This document shows positions 17,636 through 24,319 of a stretch of 44,496 nt of DNA, one piece after another. Origin of the DNA: Lachnospiraceae bacterium (GTDB lineage Bacteria > Bacillota > Clostridia > Lachnospirales > Lachnospiraceae). The notes beneath the pieces were generated by a model that saw nothing but the letters and a program-made list of their open reading frames with translations, made no database searches and was not told the DNA's origin. Positions within the stretch are counted from its first letter, which is position 1. The number at the start of each line of letters is the position of its first letter. Position numbers and translations under genes: made by a program. The stretch is from contig JAAWOG010000026.1 of NCBI GenBank assembly GCA_022799355.1, forward strand, positions 1 through 44,496, read 5' to 3'.

Positions 17636-19732
17636 TCACTTCTCCTCGATCCTCACCACCAGCCTCGACGCATGTACTCCTCCATGATATACCCGGTTAT
17701 GCGCCGTTACAACCGTAGTGCCGTGATACCCGTCAACCGTATTGCTGTTGGGGAAAATAAAATTTTCTGCCCCCGATGTGACCGTCATCCTGATACGGTG
17801 CCCTTTCTTAAAACAATTGGATATCTTTGTCGTGCGTATTTTCAGGCAGGCAATCTCACCCTCCCTTAAAAATTCCGACTTCCCGAAACCGTTTCTGTAA
17901 CGGGCGCTGAGCATACCGTCGACAAGCTTGATCGAACGCCCGCTCTCGTCCACATCCGTCACCCGCACGATAAAATCCGTGTCAGGCGCATCGGAGGAGA
18001 TATACAGCTCCGCCATCATATCCCCTGTCACAACCATATCCTGTGAAAGCGGCGCCGACGTATAACAGAGCATATCCTGCCGCTTCTCCTCCTGCGTATA
18101 GTCCTCCGGCACTTCCAGTTCATTCTCAGACATATCCACAATATGTACCACCGGATTCTTCGGATCGTAGAGATAGCCGTCCGACAACTCCCGCCCAGGT
18201 TTTTCGAACACAAGCCGCCCGTCCCCCTCCGAACCGTTTGCTCCGCCCTCACCGTCCAGATAAAGAGCGGTCAGTTTCGTCTGAGGCACAGGCCAGTTTT
18301 CGGCGGTTTTCCACCGCTCTTCCCCTACCGTATAATATTCCACCGGCGCGCTCTTTTCTATCCCGTTTTCCACGCCTTTCAGATGATACTCAAACCATTT
18401 GAAATACAAAAGATCCAGATCAAACCGGAGCGCACTGCTGCCAAAGGATACGCCGTGCATGTCATATCTGCTGTTTCCGCTGTGCTGCCAGGGGCCAAGG
18501 ATCACCTTCCGCATCCCCGCCGGAAAATCATGGACGATCTCCAACGCCTCCGTGGTTCCCATACCGTTGTCGTCAAACCACCCGGACTGGATCAGCGCCG
18601 GAATCTTTGCCCCCTTAGAGCGCTCCCGCCAGTTGGTACACCGCCAGAACTCATTATAGTCGCTCTTCTCCAGCCATTTTGTCAAAAAAGGAACCTCATA
18701 GCCAAGCGCCTTTTTCGGTATATCGGTCAGAGGACGGATTTTCAGCACCTCCTCCCAGTCATCCCGCTCCATCAGCTCCGGGCGGAACTTTTTCCCGGAG
18801 ACGGAGAACGCCCAGGCGAGAGAGCCCGAAGTAAAGCAGCCGCCCCTGCGCGGCAGATCTACAAAGGCACTGCCCGCGCACACAACACTGATCAGCGCTT
18901 TCAGATAAGGATTTCCGCTCGCCGCGGCCGCCCACTGCACAAAGCCCAGATAGGAGCCGCCCACCATACCGATTCTCCGAGTGCACCAGCTTCTTGAGGC
19001 GATCCAGTTCAGCGTATCGTCCCCGTCCTCCACCTCGTGACAGTTCGGCATCCACTCCCCTTCGCTCTCATTGCGCCCCCGCACATCCTGAATGACAACG
19101 GCATACCCCCGCTGCACATAGCGGTAATAGGCCTCGCACCCCTCCTCCTTGCCATAGGGCGTCCGCACAAGGACCGCCGGAACAGCCTCACCGATTCCCT
19201 TCGGCAGATAGACGTCAGCAGAGAGTTTTACCCCATCCCGCATCGGCACCTCAAACTTCCCGAGATACTCCACCGGATATAGCTTTTCATCGCGCCACGC
19301 CTCTCTCCACAGCCTTATCACTGTCCGTTCCTCAAAGCCTTCCTCCACCAGCACCGCCGCCAGTTCCCTGACCGGACAGTTTACCGCAATAAGACGCCCC
19401 TCTTCCATCTGCTTATTATTGGGGAACTTTACATCCCTCTGCAGATAATGAATCCCGTCTTCACTGGTATAGCGCTCTTTCTCCAATGCAAATTCGCCCG
19501 TTCCGCTCAGATGCCGCTCATATAAAGCCGCTTTCCGCATTGTCTCCATCAGATCGATTTTCAGAAAAGAGAGGAAAAAATCGTTGTCCTCCTTTGACAA
19601 TACTTCCCACTCTCCCAGTTTCCCGGAAAAGACATCAAGTTTACATAATAACACCTGCGTCCCTTCTGCCTTTAATTTTCCGTAAAGGATTCCCGAAACA
19701 TACATGTGAAAGATTCTCGTTTCCTGTTTCAT
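17636..19732 (-). CDS. CocE/NonD (S15-type) alpha/beta hydrolase
   Basis: 698 residues from MKQETRIFHMYVSGILYGKL; the start at 19732 follows GGAGATAAC. The N-terminal ~160 residues are not typical of the family and may be a separate accessory domain. The S15 fold then starts with VPMRDGVKLSADVYLPKG, has VVIQDVRGRNESEGEW, the nucleophile Ser in GMVGGSYLGFVQW and the His in LGPWQHSGNSRY, followed by the C-terminal jelly-roll (PDTDFIVRVTDVDESGRS). Relatives hydrolyse esters or cleave Xaa-Pro dipeptides. No export signal is seen. The neighbouring dipeptide epimerase suggests a peptide-related substrate (inference). Confidence 0.85.
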   Translation of the reverse strand: MKQETRIFHMYVSGILYGKLKAEGTQVLLCKLDVFSGKLGEWEVLSKEDNDFFLSFLKIDLMETMRKAALYERHLSGTGEFALEKERYTSEDGIHYLQRDVKFPNNKQMEEGRLIAVNCPVRELAAVLVEEGFEERTVIRLWREAWRDEKLYPVEYLGKFEVPMRDGVKLSADVYLPKGIGEAVPAVLVRTPYGKEEGCEAYYRYVQRGYAVVIQDVRGRNESEGEWMPNCHEVEDGDDTLNWIASRSWCTRRIGMVGGSYLGFVQWAAAASGNPYLKALISVVCAGSAFVDLPRRGGCFTSGSLAWAFSVSGKKFRPELMERDDWEEVLKIRPLTDIPKKALGYEVPFLTKWLEKSDYNEFWRCTNWRERSKGAKIPALIQSGWFDDNGMGTTEALEIVHDFPAGMRKVILGPWQHSGNSRYDMHGVSFGSSALRFDLDLLYFKWFEYHLKGVENGIEKSAPVEYYTVGEERWKTAENWPVPQTKLTALYLDGEGGANGSEGDGRLVFEKPGRELSDGYLYDPKNPVVHIVDMSENELEVPEDYTQEEKRQDMLCYTSAPLSQDMVVTGDMMAELYISSDAPDTDFIVRVTDVDESGRSIKLVDGMLSARYRNGFGKSEFLREGEIACLKIRTTKISNCFKKGHRIRMTVTSGAENFIFPNSNTVDGYHGTTVVTAHNRVYHGGVHASRLVVRIEEK

Positions 19733-19793
19733 GTTATCTCCATTTCCGGGCTCCTTTGTTTCGCCCTCCACAAAGCATATTGATTAGCTATTT

Positions 19794-20867
19794 TTAAAAA
19801 TCAAAAGAAAGCCCAAGCCCCGGCTCTTCCGACAGCGTATAGACGCCGCCTTCCACCGTAAAGCCCCCGGGCATACCCATCTCGGGATCTACTGCGCTCA
19901 TAAAGCTGTCGCAGTCGGCTTCCGTCACATTATGCTTCGCCGCCACAAAGCCGACGCCGGCGGCTATGGAAACTTTTGACTCCAGCATACAGCCCACCAT
20001 ACACTCCACATGGTTTGCCTCAGCCACCGCGTTGATCTTTTCCGCCGGGTACAGCCCGCCGCACTTCATCAGCTTGATATTCAGAATATCCGCCGCCCCC
20101 AGTCTGCAGGCTTTCGCCGCATCCATCGGGGAATGAATGGATTCATCCAGCATAATCTTCAGATCCACTTTGGACCGCACAAACGCCGAGCCCTCCAGAT
20201 CCCAGCCGGGAAGGCACTGTTCCACTGCCTCCACGCCCACCTTCTCAAAAGCCTTTAAGGTTTTCACCGCATCGCCCACCGTATATCCCTGATTGGCATC
20301 CACCCTCAGCCGGATATCCGGACCTACGGTCTCCCGGATCAGCGTCAGCGCCCTGATATCATCCGCCGGACAAATGCCCGCCTTAACCTTTAAAATCGTG
20401 AAACCGTCCCGCTCCACTCTCTCCTTCGCTTCCGCCGCCATCGCCTCGGGCGTATCGATGCCTATGGTCATATCCGTGACAATACTGTTCGATTCACCGC
20501 CGAGTACCTTATACAGCGGCTGGTTCATGATCTTTCCCCTGATATCATACAGGGCAATATCCACCGCCGCCTTCGCCGATGTATTGCCGCTGATCAGCCG
20601 GTCCATCATCTGATGGATGCCTTCAATATTCATAGCGTCCATACCGATAAGCCCCTGCCTGAACAATTTCAGCACCTCCAGCACCGTGGCGGTATTTTCC
20701 CCCGTCACCGGTTCAAAAGGAGCCGCCTCGCCGATGCCCCAGATCCCTTCGTCGGTTGTGATCTTCACAAGCACATTTACCGCATGGTCCTGTACCGCAA
20801 AAGCGATGCGGAAGGGTTTTTTCAGCGGAATCTTTATGGTTTCCACTTTCAGATCCGTAATCTTCAT
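19794..20867 (-). CDS. Dipeptide epimerase (enolase superfamily, L-Ala-D/L-Glu epimerase type)
   Basis: 357 residues. The mandelate-racemase/enolase fold is shown by the two acid-base Lys (LKVKAGICPADD; NIKLMKCGGLYP) and the metal-binding carboxylates in LRVDANQGYT, EQCLPGWD and IMLDESIHS. Members such as YkfB/YcjG epimerise L-Ala-D-Glu from murein recycling, although specificity varies widely among dipeptides. AGGAGG lies before the start. It is the first gene of a co-directional set with the S15-type hydrolase and GH13 enzyme, 62 bp from the former. Exact dipeptide specificity is not predictable here. Confidence 0.88.
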   Translation of the reverse strand: MKITDLKVETIKIPLKKPFRIAFAVQDHAVNVLVKITTDEGIWGIGEAAPFEPVTGENTATVLEVLKLFRQGLIGMDAMNIEGIHQMMDRLISGNTSAKAAVDIALYDIRGKIMNQPLYKVLGGESNSIVTDMTIGIDTPEAMAAEAKERVERDGFTILKVKAGICPADDIRALTLIRETVGPDIRLRVDANQGYTVGDAVKTLKAFEKVGVEAVEQCLPGWDLEGSAFVRSKVDLKIMLDESIHSPMDAAKACRLGAADILNIKLMKCGGLYPAEKINAVAEANHVECMVGCMLESKVSIAAGVGFVAAKHNVTEADCDSFMSAVDPEMGMPGGFTVEGGVYTLSEEPGLGLSFDF

Positions 20868-20961
20868 CTTTACTTCCTCCTGTTTACTTTTTATATGTAT
20901 TTGTATTTCTTACAAAAATTACTTCCGGTTTCCGTTTATCCGACACCCTTTTTCATGCCGC

Positions 20962-21609
20962 TTACAGGCTCTCCAGCATCTCCAGACTCTTAAAACGGTG
21001 CCCCCATATCTTCTCCCGATACGCCGCCGCAACCTCCTGGAGTTCCAAAAGCACGCTCTCTTTCACCGTAAAAGTATATATTTTTTCCACAGAAGTATAT
21101 GTAATATATTCCAGCGCATAAACCGCCGACTCCGAAAGTTCCTTTCCGCCGGGAACCCCGGGAAATTCCCCGTTCACCGCCATCGCCTTACACTCATAAA
21201 CCGCCCGCACCAGACGGTCATCCAGATGTTCATGCAGCAGCGCTCTCAGGGACTGATACAACAGTTTCAGCATTTCCGCCTCATCGTTGTTTTCCCTCGT
21301 ATAGTAGTCCGCCACCTCCAGAAAATACATGCCGTAGCATGCCCCTTCCAAATCTCCCCGCAGCTTCTCAAAATAATTCGCGATCTCCGCATCCGCCATC
21401 GTATAGGAATTTCTGCCGGCGTACAGTCTGAACTTTCCAAAACAAAAGGGGCTGACCGCCGCCATAAAACGGTTATTCTGTTTTCTTGCGTTTCGGGCAA
21501 AGGCGGAAATCTTTCCTTTTTCCACGGTCAGAATCGTCACCGCCCTGTCATATTCACCCACGGGAATGGATTTCAGTACGATTCCCGTCACCTGTAAAAA
21601 ATCCTGCAT
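20962..21609 (-). CDS. recO: DNA repair protein RecO
   Basis: 215 residues, somewhat short for the family. RecO helps load RecA on SSB-coated DNA (RecFOR pathway). The N-terminal OB fold is clear: VTGIVLKSIPVGEYDRAVTI, then LTVEKGKISAFARNARK and GKFRLYAGRNSYTMADAE. The helical C-terminal half follows. The zinc-finger Cys cluster found in many RecO proteins is absent. The gene starts nine bases after the YqzL-like gene in the era-yqzL-recO order, as in Firmicutes. Confidence 0.92.
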   Translation of the reverse strand: MQDFLQVTGIVLKSIPVGEYDRAVTILTVEKGKISAFARNARKQNNRFMAAVSPFCFGKFRLYAGRNSYTMADAEIANYFEKLRGDLEGACYGMYFLEVADYYTRENNDEAEMLKLLYQSLRALLHEHLDDRLVRAVYECKAMAVNGEFPGVPGGKELSESAVYALEYITYTSVEKIYTFTVKESVLLELQEVAAAYREKIWGHRFKSLEMLESL

Positions 21610-21618
21610 GAGCGCCGC

Positions 21619-21774
21619 TTATCCTTTCCCCCTGTCCATATCCGCCTCCGGCAGTATTACCGTTCCTTCATCCTCCCGAAAACAACCGCAGTAGCGCAGA
21701 TAATCATCCACCCTGCCGCTGTTCCAGAATCTGTCCCATTCTTTTGTCTCTTCTTCATCCCGCCTGACAGACAT
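21619..21774 (-). CDS. Small conserved protein in the YqzL position
   Basis: 51 residues, MSVRRDEEETKEWDRFWNSG then RVDDYLRYCGCFREDEG. The start at 21774 has AGGAGG upstream; the longer open frame to 21948 overlaps era and is not used. The same slot between era and recO holds the short yqzL gene in Bacillus. The Trp-x-x-Phe...Gly-Arg-Val-x-Asp-Tyr-Leu pattern is what I associate with Lachnospiraceae members. Function unknown; probably co-translated with recO. Confidence 0.75.
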   Translation of the reverse strand: MSVRRDEEETKEWDRFWNSGRVDDYLRYCGCFREDEGTVILPEADMDRGKG

Positions 21775-21798
21775 ACCGCAAGCCCTCCTCCTGTGTCG

Positions 21799-21826
21799 AA
21801 AACACCCGAAAAAATCCGGGTGCTTC
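21799..21826 (-). terminator. Terminator after era
   Basis: ACACCCG (21802-21808) pairs with CGGGTG (to 21822); on the minus strand the hairpin is followed by TTTT. It separates era from the YqzL-like/recO pair. Confidence 0.65.
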
Positions 21827-21931
21827 ATTTGTTTTATGAGTATTAGGGTTTGCATTTTCTCTGTTTTTATTCCGCTCTGTCCTCTTTGGCAGATACTCCC
21901 ATCACCAGCGAAAAAAAATTTTCTCCGGCAA

Positions 21932-22834
21932 TCATCCTTCGTCCTCACGATAGCCGAAATTTTTCAGCAGGATATCGCTGTCCCGCCAGTCCTTCTTCAC
22001 TTTCACCCAGAGCTGCAGATTCACTTTGCAATCCAGCATCTTTTCAATATCCACCCGGGCAGAGGCACCGATCTTTTTCAGCATGCTCCCCTGCCTGCCG
22101 ATAATAATCCCCTTGTGGGAATCCTTCTCACAGATAATCGTCGCCTCGATATCGCAGATTTTTCTGCGGTATTTCATACTCTCTATCGTCACCGCGATAC
22201 CATGGGGGATTTCCTCCTCCAAAAGGCGCAGTCCCTTTTCCCGGATCAGTTCCGCCACGATCTGGCGCTCCGGCTGGTCCGTCACGGTATCCTCATCATA
22301 AAAAGGCTCCCCGTAGGGCAGGTATTTATAAATCGTCTGCAGAAGATCCTCCGTATTCTCCGCTTTCAGGGCGGAAACCGGCACGATCTCCGCCCCCTCA
22401 AGTTCTTTATGATAGGCATCGATGACAGCAAGCAGTTCTTCCTTTTTTACCGTATCGATCTTATTGATCACAATAATAACAGGCGTATTTACTTTCTTAA
22501 GCTGCCCGATAATATGCTGTTCCCCCGCCCCGATAAACGTGGCAGGCTCCACCAGCCAGAGCACCACATCCACATCCTTCAACGTGCGCTCCGCCGCCGA
22601 TACCATATAATCGCCCAGCCGGTTCTTTGCCTTATGGATGCCCGGCGTATCCAGAAATACGATCTGCCCCCTCTCATCGGTGTAGACCGTCTGAATCCGG
22701 TTTCTCGTGGTCTGCGGCTTCTTTGAAGTGATAGCGATCTTCATGCCGATCAATGTATTCATTAAAGTGGATTTCCCCACATTGGGCCTGCCGATCAGGG
22801 CGGCAAAGCCTGATTTGTTATTTGCTGCTGTCAT
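21932..22834 (-). CDS. era: GTPase Era
   Basis: 300 residues. Era binds the 3' end of 16S rRNA and assists 30S maturation. G1 GRPNVGKSTLMN, G3 FLDTPGIHKAKN and G4 VINKIDTVKKEE are all present, and the C-terminal KH domain contains DSHKGIIIGRQGSMLKKIG. Length and domain order are normal. It lies downstream of two hairpin modules (22857-23050) and its ribosome binding site is AGAGGA. Confidence 0.97.
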   Translation of the reverse strand: MTAANNKSGFAALIGRPNVGKSTLMNTLIGMKIAITSKKPQTTRNRIQTVYTDERGQIVFLDTPGIHKAKNRLGDYMVSAAERTLKDVDVVLWLVEPATFIGAGEQHIIGQLKKVNTPVIIVINKIDTVKKEELLAVIDAYHKELEGAEIVPVSALKAENTEDLLQTIYKYLPYGEPFYDEDTVTDQPERQIVAELIREKGLRLLEEEIPHGIAVTIESMKYRRKICDIEATIICEKDSHKGIIIGRQGSMLKKIGASARVDIEKMLDCKVNLQLWVKVKKDWRDSDILLKNFGYREDEG

Positions 22835-22856
22835 AATTTTCCTCTATTCCGGTTCC

Positions 22857-22950
22857 GCATTCGTCTACGAGATGCATATAAGGGGGGAGTAAATATGAAC
22901 CTGATAATACACAGCTTCATATTTCTCCCATGCATCTCTTCGACTTCTGC
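22857..22950. repeat. Intergenic hairpin module A
   Basis: On the minus strand: GCA-GAA-GTC-GAA, stem GAGATGCAT, inner stem AAATATGAA/TTCATATTT, ATGCATCTC, then GTA-GAC-GAA-TGC. GCA/TGC and GTC/GAC pair around symmetrical 3x3 loops. Linker AGTTCC/TGTTTT on both sides. Confidence 0.85.
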
Positions 22951-22962
22951 TGTTTTAGTTCC

Positions 22963-23050
22963 GCATCCGTCTACGCAGTACACCTTCAGAGGACTAAATC
23001 CCAGCCGCTTCGCGTCTGCCATTTGTCCTGTGCGCTGCTTCGACTTCTGC
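22963..23050. repeat. Intergenic hairpin module B
   Basis: Same flanks as module A (GCA-GAA-GTC-GAA ... GTA-GAC-GGA-TGC on the minus strand) but different central pairing: GCAG/CTGC, then AGGACAAAT paired imperfectly with ATTTAGTCCT. It lies between the DUF4349 gene and module A, with a 12-bp linker. Confidence 0.85.
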
Positions 23051-23067
23051 TGTTTTTGGTTCCTCTC

Positions 23068-24201
23068 TTATTTTTCCGGCATATTCTTCGGCAGTTTCTC
23101 AGCCTCCTGCGGCAGTTTGCCGGACAGTGGGTTCTCTCCCTGATTATCCTTCGGCATGTTTTCCTGCGTTTCAGCCGTATCTGCCGATATCTGCTGCCTT
23201 TTCAGACGCCTTTTTTCCTTTTTCTTCTTCTCGCGCTTTACTAACGCAAAGAGGATCAGCAATACGACCGCAATCACCACAAGCCATGCCAGAATATAGG
23301 GAATATAGATCACAATGCTGATAAAAAGATTCTCGATATCCATTCCCAGTCCATACAGATTTTTTGAAAATCCGTTCTTTATCCGCCCCCAGGTGGTGGG
23401 CTCCTCAGGCGGCGTCAGCCTCTCTACTTCCTGAACATGCAGGTACACCGTACTGTAATTGATCTTATTGTCGTATGTACGGAGCTGGGATTCCATGCTC
23501 TCAAGCTCATATCTGACATCCGCCAGCTTATCCTCTATGGCGATCAGATCCTCCACCGTCTCCGCCATATCCATCAACTCAAGAAGCCTATCCTGCTCCG
23601 TCAAAAGCGCTTTTTTACGGCTCTCGAGATCCACATAGGCAAGAGTTACATCCTCCACACTGGTGGATTTACTCGTGATATTGCTGTTTTCCTCCATCAT
23701 TGTAAGAAAACTCCCCAGCTTATCCGCCGGAACCCGCACCGTCAGGGAAGCATTTCTGTTTTCAATCCTGTTTCCGTAATAATCACTTTTCCCGTTCCAC
23801 TGTTCGCTGCTTTCAATGTAGCCGCCCATTCCTGCGATCTGCTTTTCCAGATTTCCCATCAGCTCATCAAAGTATTCCGTTTCCGCCGACAGGTACATTG
23901 TCGTAATCAGCTTCCGGTCCGCCCGGGGATCTTCACTCACCTCCGGTGCCTTCGCTTCCGCTCCCTCAGCCTCATAATCCGTCTCTTCTGCTACGGCCTC
24001 TTCCGCCGGCGCCTCTTCCGCCTTATAACCGCTTTCTCCGTAGCCCGTATCATAAAGATATTCCTCCTGGTTAACCGTAGGCGCCGCTGCTATCGCCGAT
24101 GTATCCGCTGCTCCCCCGCTCATCACCGCGCTGCCGCAGCCCGAGAGCAAAAATGCTGCCCCCGCCGCCAAAAGTAATGCATGTAAACGCTTCTTTCCCA
24201 T
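23068..24201 (-). CDS. DUF4349 lipoprotein
   Basis: 377 residues from MGKKRLHALLLAAGAAFLLS; the start at 24201 has AGGAGG six bases upstream. Signal peptide with lipobox LSGC, an acidic Ala/Glu-rich linker, then the DUF4349 domain (RKLITTMYLSAETEYFDELM to VYLHVQEVERL) with a central coiled coil around LESRKKALLTEQDRLLELMD. A C-terminal membrane segment (IVIYIPYILAWLVVIAVVLL) and a strongly basic cytoplasmic tail follow. It is thus anchored at both ends, suggesting an envelope-associated or scaffolding role (inference). It is flanked on both sides by hairpin modules of one family (A/B and C). Confidence 0.85.
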   Translation of the reverse strand: MGKKRLHALLLAAGAAFLLSGCGSAVMSGGAADTSAIAAAPTVNQEEYLYDTGYGESGYKAEEAPAEEAVAEETDYEAEGAEAKAPEVSEDPRADRKLITTMYLSAETEYFDELMGNLEKQIAGMGGYIESSEQWNGKSDYYGNRIENRNASLTVRVPADKLGSFLTMMEENSNITSKSTSVEDVTLAYVDLESRKKALLTEQDRLLELMDMAETVEDLIAIEDKLADVRYELESMESQLRTYDNKINYSTVYLHVQEVERLTPPEEPTTWGRIKNGFSKNLYGLGMDIENLFISIVIYIPYILAWLVVIAVVLLILFALVKREKKKKEKRRLKRQQISADTAETQENMPKDNQGENPLSGKLPQEAEKLPKNMPEK

Positions 24202-24246
24202 AACGATCCTCCTATTCCAGTCCCGCAGATGTCTGATTCCAGTTCC

Positions 24247-24302
24247 GCATCCGTCTACGAGATGCATCTAAAGGGGTAACCATGCATCTCTTCGACTTCT
24301 GC
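24247..24302. repeat. Intergenic hairpin module C
   Basis: Shortest member: GCA-GAA-GTC-GAA, GAGATGCAT, 14-base loop, ATGCATCTC, GTA-GAC-GGA-TGC (minus strand), followed by GGAACTGGAAT. It lies between the M16C peptidase stop and the DUF4349 start. Confidence 0.88.
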
Positions 24303-24319
24303 TGATTCCGGTGCCGTAC

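Noticed and set aside
20962-21609. recO as a truncated pseudogene because zinc Cys residues are missing
   Set aside because: The frame is intact with start and stop in normal positions, and zinc-less RecO forms are known.
22831-23022. 63-residue ORF between era and the DUF4349 gene
   Set aside because: It is made of hairpin-module sequence and has no supporting start signal.
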